Source: Lachnospiraceae bacterium (GTDB lineage: Bacteria > Bacillota > Clostridia > Lachnospirales > Lachnospiraceae). From it: a stretch of 39,126 nucleotides of DNA. The DNA is taken from NCBI GenBank assembly GCA_021203145.1, contig JAJQBS010000105.1:1-39126 (forward strand). Reading direction: 5' to 3'. The notes beneath the pieces are model-generated. The model was not told where the DNA came from and did no database searches. It saw only the letters and a list, made by a program, of their open reading frames with translations. This document shows positions 1 through 10,300 of this stretch, one piece after another. The stretch's first letter is position 1. Every line of letters starts with the position of its first letter. The position numbers and the translations under genes are program-made.

Positions 1-72
1 TTCATTTGCACCAGGCAAGGAATCGTGGTAAAAAATGTTCGTGAAACAACCCTGAGCCCCAGGATTCCGGTA

Positions 73-102
73 TTGAATCCCCCGGGAAATGTGTGTTATA
101 AT
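73..102 (+). promoter_or_regulatory. Promoter of the LysR-type regulator gene
   Basis: A TTGAAT -35 box (73-78), an 18-bp spacer and a consensus TATAAT -10 box (97-102) that also has an upstream TG (extended -10). Predicted transcription starts near 109, leaving a leader of about 100 nt. The leader has short imperfect hairpins but no riboswitch class I recognise. The remaining sequence 1-72 shows nothing identifiable. Confidence 0.6.
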
Positions 103-208
103 CCGTAGTATTATCAAGGAAACAAAAAGGTAGATACTGCGGATTTCTCCGTACTGACGCGTCTTCGCCCGTATCATATCTTTTGCGGGTTTCAGGAAGG
201 AGTACCCT

Positions 209-1132
209 ATGGATATTAATTATTTTAATGAATTTACCACCCTGGCAAATACCGGCAGCTTCTCTGAGACAGCTTCAAAGCTGAATCTCACACAGTCCGC
301 CCTTTCCAAGCACATCAAAAGCATGGAAAAGGAGCTCGGCGAGACCCTGATCATCCGCACCACCAAAAAATTCCAGATCACAGAATATGGACAGCTCTTC
401 CTGCGGGACGCGCGCCAGATCGCCGCCGTACAGCAGCACTATACCGATATACTGGAGGATATCAGACGCAACCGCTCCGGTCATCTGCGGATCGGATCCA
501 TCTCCATGATGCCGCACTACAACCTCACATCTCTTTTTACAAATTACCAGGAGCAATATCCGGCTGTCCACCTGGAGATTTCCACCGGCCGTGAGGGCGA
601 GCTGACCGAAGCCCTCCTGCGAGACCGCTGTGAATTGGCGTTCATGCGATTCTGTGATCTGCCGGAATCCCAGGTAGAGCAGACCCCTCTGGTAGATGAC
701 TATTCCTGTATCGTCCTCTCCAGAAAACACCCTCTGGCCGAAAGGAAAACCGTCTCCCTTAATCAGCTGAAAAATGAACAGTTTATTCTGTTAGGCGGCT
801 CCCGCGGACCATCCGGCGCGCAGGAGCGGCTTTTCAACGATTCCGGGTTCTCCCCCACAAATACGATGTTCCTTTCAAACTATACAAATATCCTGGATCT
901 GATCCGCTACAATATCGGAATCACTGTAATGACATACTATACCGCACAGTTTCTGGCAGGTGAGACCATGGCGATCCTTCCCCTGGAGCCGCGCTATCCC
1001 ATCGAGCTCTCTTTGTATTACCTGAAAAAGCACGCGCTCTCTCCTGCGGCAACAGCCTTCATCTCTTATGTCCGGGAGCATCGCGATACTCTTTTTCAGC
1101 ACGAGAATGACGGTCTCGCCACAAGCTTATAA
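209..1132 (+). CDS. LysR-family transcriptional regulator
   Basis: A 307-residue DNA-binding regulator of normal family length. Residues 1-60 form the winged helix-turn-helix (MDINYFNEF start, then SQSALSKHI-like recognition helix 'TQSALSKHIKSMEKELG'). Residues about 90-295 form the periplasmic-binding-like effector domain. An AAGGAGT Shine-Dalgarno seven bases upstream supports this ATG. It runs convergently with the SDR/esterase pair, its stop being only 5 bp from the SDR stop. LysR proteins often control adjacent metabolic genes, so esterase/SDR control is possible but is inference, since the genes converge rather than diverge. The inducer cannot be predicted. Confidence 0.9.
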   Translation: MDINYFNEFTTLANTGSFSETASKLNLTQSALSKHIKSMEKELGETLIIRTTKKFQITEYGQLFLRDARQIAAVQQHYTDILEDIRRNRSGHLRIGSISMMPHYNLTSLFTNYQEQYPAVHLEISTGREGELTEALLRDRCELAFMRFCDLPESQVEQTPLVDDYSCIVLSRKHPLAERKTVSLNQLKNEQFILLGGSRGPSGAQERLFNDSGFSPTNTMFLSNYTNILDLIRYNIGITVMTYYTAQFLAGETMAILPLEPRYPIELSLYYLKKHALSPAATAFISYVREHRDTLFQHENDGLATSL

Positions 1133-1137
1133 AAGCG

Positions 1138-1899
1138 TTATCCCAGCTGCAGCCCGCCCGACAATTCCAGGATCTCCCCGGTAATAAAGCTGCTCTCCTC
1201 ACTCGCGAAAAAGCAGATTGCGCCGGCCAGATCCTCCGGCGAGCCAATTCTGCCAAGCGGAATTTTATCAAGGATCTCTTCCGGCTTCGGCGCTCCCTCA
1301 TCCATGTGACCGACGGTCCGCGGAATCGCGCCCTTGGATATGCCATTTACAGTGATCCCGTATTTAGCCAGACGCGCCGCGCTGTTCAGGATCAGTGACC
1401 GAACCGCGCCCTTTGCCACCGCATTGGAAAAGCTCTCATGTGTGCCGCCGTTACAGCCCTCAACCGTAGTCATAAAAATCACGCGCGGGGCTCTGCTTTT
1501 TTTCAGATAGGGCAGGGCGCGCTGCATCATTTTAAAGCTGCCCCCGGCCAGATTCTCAATATCCTTTGCGATCTGCGCGAAGTCCAGCGTTTCCATGTCA
1601 TCCTTCACGCCGTCCGCGCCGGTATTCGTGATCACCACATCAATGGACCCATAGGTTTCGGCAATCTTCGCGTAGACGTCGTTCCCGTCCGCGGAGCCGG
1701 CCATTCCCTCTGTCGTCGCAATACAGATCCCCATGTAATCGCCCGCCGCGATCTCATCCACGAGCGCCTGCGCCTGCTCCGGCATATGCGTCATCAGAAT
1801 CACATTCATTCCGGCCGCGCAGAGCGCCTTGACGGTATCCACTCCGTCCCCGCCGGATCCCCCGGCAAAAATACAGGTACGTCCTTTTAATGTCTGCAT
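1138..1899 (-). CDS. SDR-family protein lacking the catalytic tyrosine
   Basis: A 253-residue short-chain dehydrogenase/reductase-like protein. The N-terminal Rossmann nucleotide-binding motif is recognisable as AGGSGGDG (residues 12-19), and the conserved N-[AT]-G strand appears as TNTGAD (91-96). The C-terminal 'ITGEILELSGG' ending is typical of SDRs. However, the YxxxK active site aligns with N159-AVA-K163, the usual catalytic serine position is threonine (TTVEG, 144-148), and the usual PG after the VN motif is KG. The lysine is retained but the general acid/base tyrosine is not, so ordinary oxidoreductase activity is doubtful. Its ATG overlaps the esterase stop codon by one base (TAATG), implying translational coupling. 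Confidence 0.85.
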   Translation of the reverse strand: MQTLKGRTCIFAGGSGGDGVDTVKALCAAGMNVILMTHMPEQAQALVDEIAAGDYMGICIATTEGMAGSADGNDVYAKIAETYGSIDVVITNTGADGVKDDMETLDFAQIAKDIENLAGGSFKMMQRALPYLKKSRAPRVIFMTTVEGCNGGTHESFSNAVAKGAVRSLILNSAARLAKYGITVNGISKGAIPRTVGHMDEGAPKPEEILDKIPLGRIGSPEDLAGAICFFASEESSFITGEILELSGGLQLG

Positions 1900-3359
1900 T
1901 ATAATCCCTCCACTGTCTCCAACATGCCCGGATGGGCAATCGTATAGTCAATCACACGCTTCTCTCCATCGGTGCCCAGGATCGTCTCCGCCACAAATCC
2001 GGCATCACCGAAATGCATGGTCACCGGAGCCTCCTCTGTGTGCAGCGGCCATTTGGGCAGCCCCTCTACAGCGGGAACACCCGTGGCAGCAAACGCGGCC
2101 CAGTAGCGGCTGACCGCGTCAGAAAGCTGATAGTCATACTCCGTATATCCATGATTTCTTACGCCAAGTGTTCCAAACACATAGCCGATCTCACTGCCGT
2201 GCCGTGTCTCTCCTCCAAAAGGAGGCAGACCATGCGTTAACCCTTCATTCGAAGCCGCTGGCTGCTTCCGATCCAGGTAATAAGTATAAATCGGCGTCCT
2301 CCCGCTCTCGATCTGGTGCTGTGCCCACGCTTCCCCCGGTGAAAAAGAAAAGCCTCTCAGATAATCAATCCGGCCGCTCACTTGCTTCAATGCCTTTCGG
2401 CAGAACATCATAGCATCCCCGGCAACCGTACCACAGATGATGGGGATGTCCGGATAATCCCCCTCAAAAATGCTCTTCCCAGGTACCTCATTCAATGTAT
2501 AACCATCGAGAAACGGCTGAAAATAACCAAACTCCTCTGTTGTACTGATTTCCTTTGCCGCCCCTGCCAGTCCGTCCGCGAGTATTTGCGCGTCCAGGGA
2601 CATCAGATCCTGAAAGCTCCACCCCTGATGCGCCGCCGAGCGCTGGCAAATGCCTGTAAAATCTTCCCTGGTCCGCACCAGGTCGCCCTCGTTCAGTCCG
2701 CCGCCCGACTCCACGATCGCCCGGCTGAAAAGCCCCTTCGTGATCGGGGACGTAAGCAGCATCCGCACCGACATGCCGCCCGCAGACTGTCCAAAGATCG
2801 TCACCCGGGTCGGATCGCCTCCAAAGGACTCAATATTATCCCGCACCCATTTCAGTGCGGCGATCTGATCCAGCAGACCGACATTTCCCGAAAAGCCATT
2901 TTGATTCGTAAGCTCCGGCAGCGCAAAAAAGCCGAGCGCGCCGCAGCGGTAATTAGCGGTAACCAGGATTGCGCCGAGATCATTAAAGCGGTTCCCGTCA
3001 AATTCCGGGTCACTCGCACTGCCGTTCTGGAAGCCTCCTCCAAAGATCCAGAACAGAACGGGCAGATTCTCCCCTGGCTGCTTCGCCAGTGTATACACAT
3101 TCAGGTACAGGCAATCTTCAGACGTTTCAAAAGGAAACGTCTGCCCGGGATGCCTCTTCCCCTGGATGGGAGCCGATCCAAAATCCGCGCAAAACCGCTC
3201 ACCTTCCCACGGATCCGGCAGCGCCGGAGGCGCGAACCGCAGGGTGCCCACCGGCGGAGCCGCAAAGGGAATGCCCCGGAACACTGTGTTGGATGGGTTT
3301 TTAGCGGATGGGACTCCCCGCACCTCCCCATATGTTGTTTTTGCTGTAAGTAAAGCCAT
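1899..3359 (-). CDS. Type B carboxylesterase (alpha/beta hydrolase)
   Basis: A 486-residue carboxylesterase/lipase-family hydrolase expected to cleave carboxylic esters. Visible hallmarks are the oxyanion-hole GGG in FGGGF (107-110), the nucleophile elbow GQSAGG with Ser192, the EDCLYLNVY signature near residue 81, and the late 'RHGSEIGYVFG' block carrying the catalytic histidine. No signal peptide is seen, so it is probably cytoplasmic. An AGGAGTG ribosome binding site precedes the ATG. The gene is followed with a 1-base overlap by the SDR gene, so the two form an operon. A role in degrading an ester-linked dietary or plant compound is plausible but not shown by the sequence. Confidence 0.92.
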   Translation of the reverse strand: MALLTAKTTYGEVRGVPSAKNPSNTVFRGIPFAAPPVGTLRFAPPALPDPWEGERFCADFGSAPIQGKRHPGQTFPFETSEDCLYLNVYTLAKQPGENLPVLFWIFGGGFQNGSASDPEFDGNRFNDLGAILVTANYRCGALGFFALPELTNQNGFSGNVGLLDQIAALKWVRDNIESFGGDPTRVTIFGQSAGGMSVRMLLTSPITKGLFSRAIVESGGGLNEGDLVRTREDFTGICQRSAAHQGWSFQDLMSLDAQILADGLAGAAKEISTTEEFGYFQPFLDGYTLNEVPGKSIFEGDYPDIPIICGTVAGDAMMFCRKALKQVSGRIDYLRGFSFSPGEAWAQHQIESGRTPIYTYYLDRKQPAASNEGLTHGLPPFGGETRHGSEIGYVFGTLGVRNHGYTEYDYQLSDAVSRYWAAFAATGVPAVEGLPKWPLHTEEAPVTMHFGDAGFVAETILGTDGEKRVIDYTIAHPGMLETVEGL

Positions 3360-3559
3360 CTTCTATCACTCCTGTTCTCTAAAGTCTGACGATGTCGACA
3401 CTTTTCATCATCCAAAAGCCCTTGCATTCACCAGTGATGTGTGCTATAAAAAAACTCAGGTAATCAGTCCGGCTATCGGTTGATCCAATCCGACCAATGT
3501 ACGGAATCATTTTCTTTACAATATACCGAATCACAGACACCCACAGAAAGGAACATCCT

Positions 3560-4006
3560 ATGTCAGATTCCACGGAAACCAAAAACGAAAAAAAGCAACA
3601 GAAAAGAAATTTCTACATAAACCTGCTGATCATTATCGCGATACTGCTCTTTATTACCTTTCGCTCAGGAAACACGACCGCCAACACCTACAAAATAACG
3701 GAAACGACATTTACCGTCATAGCTCCCGATGACACGCAGTATTCACTGAATTTCGCGGATGTCCTCCACCTGGAGCTTGTCAGCAACGCGGACTATGGCA
3801 CCTGTACCCAGGGAGAAGATTCCGGCACACAGTATTATGGAACCTGGGAGAACGATGCGTGGGGTACTTATTACCTGAGCGTCTCCACATCGGTCAGCCA
3901 GTGCATCGTCATTCAGACCGCAGACACAACCATCGTCACGAATTATGAATCGAACAGCACCACCTCCGCTTTCTATAAAGAGTTACAGGCCTATGTAGAC
4001 CTGTAA
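3560..4006 (+). CDS. Small membrane-anchored protein of unknown function
   Basis: A 148-residue protein. The chosen ATG has an AGAAAGGA ribosome binding site. A longer reading frame begins at 3497 but lacks one. Residues 1-20 are charged and lysine-rich, residues about 21-35 form one transmembrane helix (FYINLLIIIAILLFI), and the remainder is an extracytoplasmic or cytoplasmic beta-rich domain. The repeating pattern (TFTVIAPDDTQYSLNFADV, then a GTW..DAWGTYYLSV block) is reminiscent of small bacterial PH-like domains, but I cannot assign it firmly. It stands alone, transcribed toward the nitroreductase gene, with 9 bp between the two stops. Confidence 0.7.
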   Translation: MSDSTETKNEKKQQKRNFYINLLIIIAILLFITFRSGNTTANTYKITETTFTVIAPDDTQYSLNFADVLHLELVSNADYGTCTQGEDSGTQYYGTWENDAWGTYYLSVSTSVSQCIVIQTADTTIVTNYESNSTTSAFYKELQAYVDL

Positions 4007-4015
4007 CGATCCATC

Positions 4016-4537
4016 TCACCACTTCTCAAAATGTACTTTTTCTTCTTCGTACAGCTCACGTTCTTCCAGATCCTCCAGCCGCGGATATCCAAAAGCGACA
4101 AGAGAATGGGGAACGATATGTTCCGGCAGGCCGAACAGCTCTGCCTGTTTTTTTACACGATCCATCTGCGGCCAGGTCCCGAGCCACACGCTCCCAATTC
4201 CCAGATCATGCGCCGCCAGTATCATATTCTGTATGGCAATCGCACCGTCAATTACCCAGTAATCCGGCGCCGGGCGAAAAGCACGACTCAAATCGCCGCA
4301 CACGAGAATCCCCATCGCGGCATTTCGAAGAGGTGCAGCCGGCCCGCCATTCGCGTCCGCCATCTGATTCAGCTTTTTCTTATCCGTTACCACGATGAAA
4401 GACCAGGGGCGCGCGTTAACGCAGCTCGGGCCACTCATACCGGCTGTAAGAATCGTATGAATGTCTTCTTCTGAGATTGTCCGCGGCGTAAATTCACGAA
4501 CACTTTTTCTTGTCTTAATGCTTTTGATTGTATCCAT
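4016..4537 (-). CDS. Nitroreductase-family FMN-dependent oxidoreductase
   Basis: A 173-residue nitroreductase-family flavoprotein predicted to bind FMN and reduce nitro or related electrophiles with NAD(P)H. It shows the N-terminal 'TRKSVREFT' FMN-phosphate motif, the 'GPSCVNARPWSFIVV' block, and the later 'GIGSVWLGTWP' glycine-rich segment. The start is taken at the ATG at 4537 because AAGGAGG sits five bases upstream of it. An in-frame ATG at 4552 overlaps that ribosome binding site and is unlikely. The short form (about 170 aa) fits compact clostridial nitroreductases. Substrate cannot be predicted. Confidence 0.9.
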   Translation of the reverse strand: MDTIKSIKTRKSVREFTPRTISEEDIHTILTAGMSGPSCVNARPWSFIVVTDKKKLNQMADANGGPAAPLRNAAMGILVCGDLSRAFRPAPDYWVIDGAIAIQNMILAAHDLGIGSVWLGTWPQMDRVKKQAELFGLPEHIVPHSLVAFGYPRLEDLEERELYEEEKVHFEKW

Positions 4538-4671
4538 AATGTCCTCCTTCATTGATCATTCACAGTTGCGTTTTCATACCTTTTGTATTTTACAAGCTTT
4601 CCTTTTCCATTGCAATTCAGATTTCGGCCTCGGTTTATTCCAGTAGAGATATCTGGTTACATAAAACTTAT

Positions 4672-4707
4672 GAAAAGAAATCGGGCAGCCCGCCTGACGG
4701 ACTGCCC
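4672..4707 (-). terminator. Rho-independent terminator of glgP
   Basis: Arms GGGCAG and CTGCCC plus CCG/CGG around a CCTGA loop (4683-4707). On the minus strand the hairpin is followed by a T-rich run (4672-4682), just downstream of the glycogen phosphorylase stop. Confidence 0.65.
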
Positions 4708-4742
4708 TGATATTACCGGACTCGAACAGTAAAAAGATATCA

Positions 4743-7223
4743 TCACATCTCAAACGACGTGGGATCCACCTTGACTTCCACCTTGTCGAGATGCCAGATC
4801 TCGTCCACATACTGCTGGATGGTACGGTCTGACGTAAATTTGCCGCTGCAGGCCATGTTCATCATCGCCATCCGCGCCCAGCGGGTCGTGTCACGGTACG
4901 CTTCCTCGACCCTCCTCTGCGCTTCCGCATAGGACTTGAAGTCCGCGAGGATGAAGTAGGTGTCCGCGCGGTCCGAGCTGTTAGTGTTCAGCAGGGAATC
5001 GTAGATGTCGCGGAACAGCTCCGGGTTGTTGTGTGAGAACTCGCCGTTGATCAGCTGCATCAGCACACGGCGGATATCCTGGTCGTTGTTGAAATAATCG
5101 GTCGGATGATAGCCGCCCTCGTTCTCGAAGCGGATGACCTCATCTGCGGACAAGCCGAAGATGAACGCGTTCTCCTCGCCAACTTCGCGGACGATCTCTA
5201 CGTTCGCGCCGTCCATCGTGCCGAGAGTCGGGGCGCCGTTCAGCATGAACTTCATGTTGCCGGTACCGGAAGCTTCCTTGCTGGCGGTGGAAATCTGCTC
5301 AGACACATCCGCCGCCGCAAAGATCAGCTCACCGTTCGATACGCGGTAATCCTCGATAAATACGACCTTCAGCTTTCCGTTGATGGACTTATCGTTGTTA
5401 ATGATGTCCGCGACGTTGTTGATCAGCTTGATCGTCAGCTTCGCGCGGCGATAGCCGGCGGCCGCCTTGGCGCCGAAAATAAAGGTCCTCGGGTAGAACG
5501 GCATCTCCGGATGGTCCTTGATCTGGTCGTACAGGTACATCACATGGAGGATGTTCAGCAGCTGGCGCTTGTATTCATGCAGACGCTTTACCTGCACATC
5601 GAAAATCGAGCGCGGATCCACCTCAATGCCATTGTGATCCTTAATATATTTCGCAAGGCGCACCTTGTTCTGATATTTGATGTTCATGAATTCCTGCTGC
5701 GCCTTCGCGTCATCCACAAAGGCCTTCATCTTCTCGATCTGAGGAAGATCCGTGATCCACTCATCGCCGATGTGGTCGGTCACCCAGTCCGCGAGCAGCG
5801 GGTTCGCGTGAAGCAGGAATCTTCTCTGTGTGATACCGTTTGTCTTGTTGTTAAATTTCTCCGGCATCATCTCGTAAAAATCCTTCAGCTCCTGGTTCTT
5901 CAGGATTTCGGTGTGAAGCTCTGCCACGCCGTTGACAGAATAGCCGGCCGCGATCGCCAGATGAGCCATCTTGACCTGTCCATCATAGATGATCGCCATC
6001 TTGCGGATCTTCTCCTGATTGCCCGGATAGCGGTGCTGAATTTCATTTACAAAGCGGCGGTTGATCTCCTCCACGATCTGATAGATGCGCGGAAGCAGGC
6101 GGGAGAACAGCTCGATCGGCCATTTCTCCAGGGCCTCGGACATGATCGTATGGTTCGTGTACGCACAGGTCTTTGTCGTGACCTCCCATGCTTCCTCCCA
6201 CTCCAGTCCTTCCTCGTCAAGCAGGATGCGCATCAGCTCCGCGACCGCCACAGTCGGATGGGTATCGTTGAGCTGGAACGTCACCTTTTCATAGAACTTC
6301 CGAATATCATCGTGGCTCCTCTTGTATTTTGCAATCGCTGTCTGGACGCTTGCGGAAATAAAGAAGTACTGCTGTTTCAGGCGGAGCTCCTTTCCCGCGT
6401 AATGGTTATCATTCGGATAAAGCACATCGACCAGGTTCCTCGCCAGGTTCTCCTGCTCCTCAGCCTTCTGATAGTCGCCCTTGTCAAAGGAATCCAGCTG
6501 GAAGTCAGTGACCGCCTCCGCATCCCAGACACGCAGGGTATTTACGATATTGTTGTTATAGCCGAGGATCGGAATGTCATACGGCACGGCACGGACCGAC
6601 TGATAGCCCTCCTGTGTGAAATAGTTTCTATGAGTCTTCTCATCATAATCCACGCGCACATAGCCGCCGAATTTCACGATCTTCGCGTACTCCGGGCGGC
6701 GCAGCTCAAACGGGTTGCCATCCTTGAGCCAGTTGTCCGGCACCTCCTTCTGGTAGCCGTCCTCGATCTTCTGCTTGAACATCCCGTAGTGATAACGGAT
6801 GCCGCAGCCGTACGCCATATAGCCCAGGGTTGAGAGCGAATCCAGGAAACAGGCCGCCAGACGTCCCAGGCCGCCGTTGCCAAGCGCCGCGTCCGGCTCC
6901 TGATCCTCAATCACGTTCAGGTCAAAGCCCATCTCGTCCAGCGCTTCCTTCACCTCTTTATATGCAGTCAGGTTGATGAGGTTGTTGCCCAGCGCGCGCC
7001 CCATCAGGAACTCCATTGACATATAGTAGACCATCTTCGGGTCGTCGATCTCATACTGCTTCTGGGAAGCCAGCCAGTTATTGATAATCTCGTCCTTCAC
7101 CGCGTAGGACACGGCCTGGAACAGCTGCTGCTGTGTCGCTTCTTTGATTGTCTTGCGGTAAAGCGTGCGGACATTGTCCTTGACGCGCTCCTTGAATAAT
7201 TCTTTGTCCATTAATTTGCTCAT
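4743..7223 (-). CDS. glgP: Glycogen/starch alpha-glucan phosphorylase
   Basis: An 826-residue cytoplasmic phosphorylase that releases glucose 1-phosphate from the non-reducing ends of alpha-1,4-glucans. Diagnostic blocks include 'YYMSMEFLMGRALGNNL', 'ALGNGGLGRLAACFLDS', 'FQLNDTHPTVAVAELMR', 'VQVKRLHEYKRQLLN' and the pyridoxal-phosphate site 'EASGTGNMKF' with the PLP lysine near residue 658. Length is standard for the family. The ATG at 7223 is preferred because AGAGAGGA lies upstream; an ORF extension to 7256 has no ribosome binding site. It lies 123 bp downstream of ileS on the same strand, and that gap contains two inverted repeats. No other glycogen genes are in the window. Confidence 0.97.
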   Translation of the reverse strand: MSKLMDKELFKERVKDNVRTLYRKTIKEATQQQLFQAVSYAVKDEIINNWLASQKQYEIDDPKMVYYMSMEFLMGRALGNNLINLTAYKEVKEALDEMGFDLNVIEDQEPDAALGNGGLGRLAACFLDSLSTLGYMAYGCGIRYHYGMFKQKIEDGYQKEVPDNWLKDGNPFELRRPEYAKIVKFGGYVRVDYDEKTHRNYFTQEGYQSVRAVPYDIPILGYNNNIVNTLRVWDAEAVTDFQLDSFDKGDYQKAEEQENLARNLVDVLYPNDNHYAGKELRLKQQYFFISASVQTAIAKYKRSHDDIRKFYEKVTFQLNDTHPTVAVAELMRILLDEEGLEWEEAWEVTTKTCAYTNHTIMSEALEKWPIELFSRLLPRIYQIVEEINRRFVNEIQHRYPGNQEKIRKMAIIYDGQVKMAHLAIAAGYSVNGVAELHTEILKNQELKDFYEMMPEKFNNKTNGITQRRFLLHANPLLADWVTDHIGDEWITDLPQIEKMKAFVDDAKAQQEFMNIKYQNKVRLAKYIKDHNGIEVDPRSIFDVQVKRLHEYKRQLLNILHVMYLYDQIKDHPEMPFYPRTFIFGAKAAAGYRRAKLTIKLINNVADIINNDKSINGKLKVVFIEDYRVSNGELIFAAADVSEQISTASKEASGTGNMKFMLNGAPTLGTMDGANVEIVREVGEENAFIFGLSADEVIRFENEGGYHPTDYFNNDQDIRRVLMQLINGEFSHNNPELFRDIYDSLLNTNSSDRADTYFILADFKSYAEAQRRVEEAYRDTTRWARMAMMNMACSGKFTSDRTIQQYVDEIWHLDKVEVKVDPTSFEM

Positions 7224-7346
7224 AACGATAATCCTCTCTTTTCCGTCTTCCGGCATTCCGCGGCGGATTCAGCTCGTGCGTTCCCCGCAGCGGAATACCT
7301 CAGTTTCCGTCAGATCTATGTCAAATCGCTGCCTCGCGATGAATTT

Positions 7347-10300
7347 TTATGCGTCGATTTTCTCCACGCCCAGCGTCGCCGTCTCTCCGTTAATGCTCCA
7401 TTCCTTGCTGTAGCCGACCGATGAGCCATACACCGCTTCCACAGCCATGACCTCGGAGAGAATCTCTTTTTCAGACTTCTGCATCACATCGGTGAGCCTC
7501 TCATTGTCGGTCACGGACACGCGGATCTTATCCATCACCTCAAAGCCGGCCTCCTTGCGCATTGTCTGGATTTTACTGATCAGCTCACGCACGAAGCCTT
7601 CCTCGACCAGCTCCGGCGTCAGGGTCGTATCAAGCACCACTGTGAACTCGCCGCTGTTCTCGGAGACGTATCCTTCCGCCTGCGCCGCGTCGATCAGCAG
7701 GTCTTCCTCGGAAAGAAGCACTTCTGTGCCGTCAATCTCAAGCTTCAGGGTGCCGTTCGCCTTCAGCTCCTTCATCGCCTGGTTGCCGTCCAGCTCCGGC
7801 AGAATCTGGCGGATCTTCCCAAGCAGCTTGCCATATTTCGGCCCGACTGTGCGCATCTGCGGCTTAAACGTGTAAGAAGTAAACTGGCTGACATCATCGG
7901 TGAAATACACCTGCTTTACATTCAGCTCATCGCGGATGATATCTACAAAATACTGCGGCATCTGACCCGCCGGTGGCTGTGCCCCTGCGCTGTTTTTGCC
8001 GGAAATATTTTCCGGGCTGTCTGTGCCGGTCTGAGCGGAAACACTCTTCGGCGCTTTCACAAACATCGCGGCCACCGGCTGGCGGTTCTTAATATTCGCG
8101 GTGTTGCGGCAGGCGCGGCCCATCACCACTACCTTCAGCACCTCGTCCATGTTTTTCTCCAGCTCCGGATCCATCATCGCCTCATCGGCCTCCGGGAACA
8201 GGCACAGATGGATGCTCTCCAGGGCGGACGGGTCAATGTTCACCACAATATTCTGATAGATTTCCTCCGTGATAAACGGAATCATCGGAGCCGCCGCCTT
8301 ACAGGTATTTATAAGTGCGGTAAACAACGTCATATATGCGTCAATCTTGTCCTGCTCCATGCCCTTCGCCCAGAAACGCTCGCGGCTCCTGCGGACATAC
8401 CAGTTGCTCATGTCATCCACAAAATCCTGCAGGGCGCGGCCCGCCTCCGGAATCCGGTAGGCGCCAAGGTTCTCATCCACAGATTTTACCATCGTGTACA
8501 TCTTGGAGAGCAGCCATTTGTCCATCACGGAAAGCTCCTGATACCGGGCTTTCAGATAAAGGGCAGCCTTTTCGGATGCGTCACCGGCAGATACCGCGGC
8601 GGGATCTGCATTGTTCGCGCTGTCTGCAGCAACGGGATCCGTGCTTTTTGCAGCCGATACATCCGCCAGATAGTCCATCGGATTAAAATTATCAATGTTC
8701 GCGTACAGCACATAGAACGCATAGGTGTTCCACAATGTCCCCAGGAACTTTCGCTGTCCTTCCATCACGGCCTTGCCGTGGAAACGGTTCGGAAGCCAGG
8801 GTGCGCTGTTGATATAGAAATACCAGCGGATGGAATCCGCCCCATACTGCGCGAGCGCCTCAAACGGATCCACCGCGTTTCCCTTCGACTTGCTCATCTT
8901 CTGGCCGTTCTCATCCTGCACATGGCCGAGGACGATGACATTCTCAAACGGCGCTTTGTTGAAAAGCAGGGTCGAGATCGCCATCAGCGAATAGAACCAG
9001 CCTCTCGTCTGATCCACCGCCTCCGAGATAAACTGCGCGGGGAAATGCGCCTCAAAATAGTCTTTATTTTCAAACGGATAATGATACTGCGCAAACGGCA
9101 TCGCACCGGAATCAAACCAGCAGTCGATCACCTCCGGCACACGGCGCATGGTCTTCCCGCACTTCGGGCAGCGGATCTTTACCGCGTCGATGTAGGGGCG
9201 ATGAAGCTCGATGTCCTGTCTCGATTCACGAAGTGAATCTGAGACGTAGGCCACGCCATTATCCGAAGGGCAATTTTGCATGGCGTGGCTCTCCCGTTCC
9301 TCCGGGAGCGCGCTGTTCGCGCAATCAGAGCTGCCGTCTGCACCGGCGCCCTGAGCGCCATCGCCGTCTGTCCGGCCAAACGCCGCCCTCTTCCCATCTG
9401 CCGTGTCATCAGCCTCTTCCGTGGCTTCCCACTCTCTCCACAGCCGGAATAACTCCTCCTTGCTGCCGATCGAATGCATGTGGCCGCACTCGCACTCCCA
9501 GATATTCAGCGGAGTGCCCCAGTAACGATTCCGCGAAATACCCCAGTCCTGCACGTTTTCCAGCCAGTCGCCGAAACGGCCCTTGCCAATGCTCTCCGGA
9601 ATCCAGTTTACCGTGTTGTTATTGCGGATCAGGTCGTCGCGAACCGCTGTCATCCGGATAAACCAGGACTCCCGCGCGTAGTAGATCAGGGGCGTGTCGC
9701 ACCGCCAGCAATGCGGGTAGCTGTGCTCAAACTTCGGCGCCGCGTAGAGCAGCCCCCTTTCGTCCAGGTCTTTGATGACATCCATGTTTACGCCGGGCTC
9801 GTTTTCCAGATCCTTGCGCAGCACACAGGAATGCCCCGCCCATTTCGTCTCCTCCGTCATCATGCCGCGGTCGTCGACCAGCTGAAGGAACGGGAGGTCA
9901 TATTTTTTCCCAACCTTATTGTCGTCCTCGCCGAACGCCGGGGCGATGTGGACCACGCCGGTACCGTCTGACATCGTCACGTAGTCGTCACAGACCACGT
10001 AGTAGCCCTTCTTATTCAGCTTTGCCGGATAGAGAGCCTCATATTCAATATATTCCAGATCCTTGCCCACATAGCTCCCAAGAACCTCGTACGTCCCCTC
10101 ACCGAGTACCGTATCGCAAAGCGCCTGAGCCAGAATGTAAATATAGCCGGCTTCCTTCGCCGCCTTCCCGGAATCCTCCGGCGCGTCCTTCATCCGGACC
10201 ATTACATAGGTCTCGCGCGGGTTCACGCACAGCGCCACATTCGACGCGAGCGTCCAGGGCGTCGTCGTCCATGCCAGAATGTAAATCCTCTGCGCCGCGT

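Noticed and set aside
5106..6833. Long open frame on the plus strand opposite glycogen phosphorylase (575 codons)
   Set aside because: It is the mirror of a strongly conserved gene, has no recognisable domain, and reflects codon bias on the other strand.
7224..7346. Module I-like palindrome between glgP and ileS (AAATCGC and GCGATG)
   Set aside because: The inner stem is similar but the loop is 6 nt and no outer stem is found, so it was not counted as a copy.
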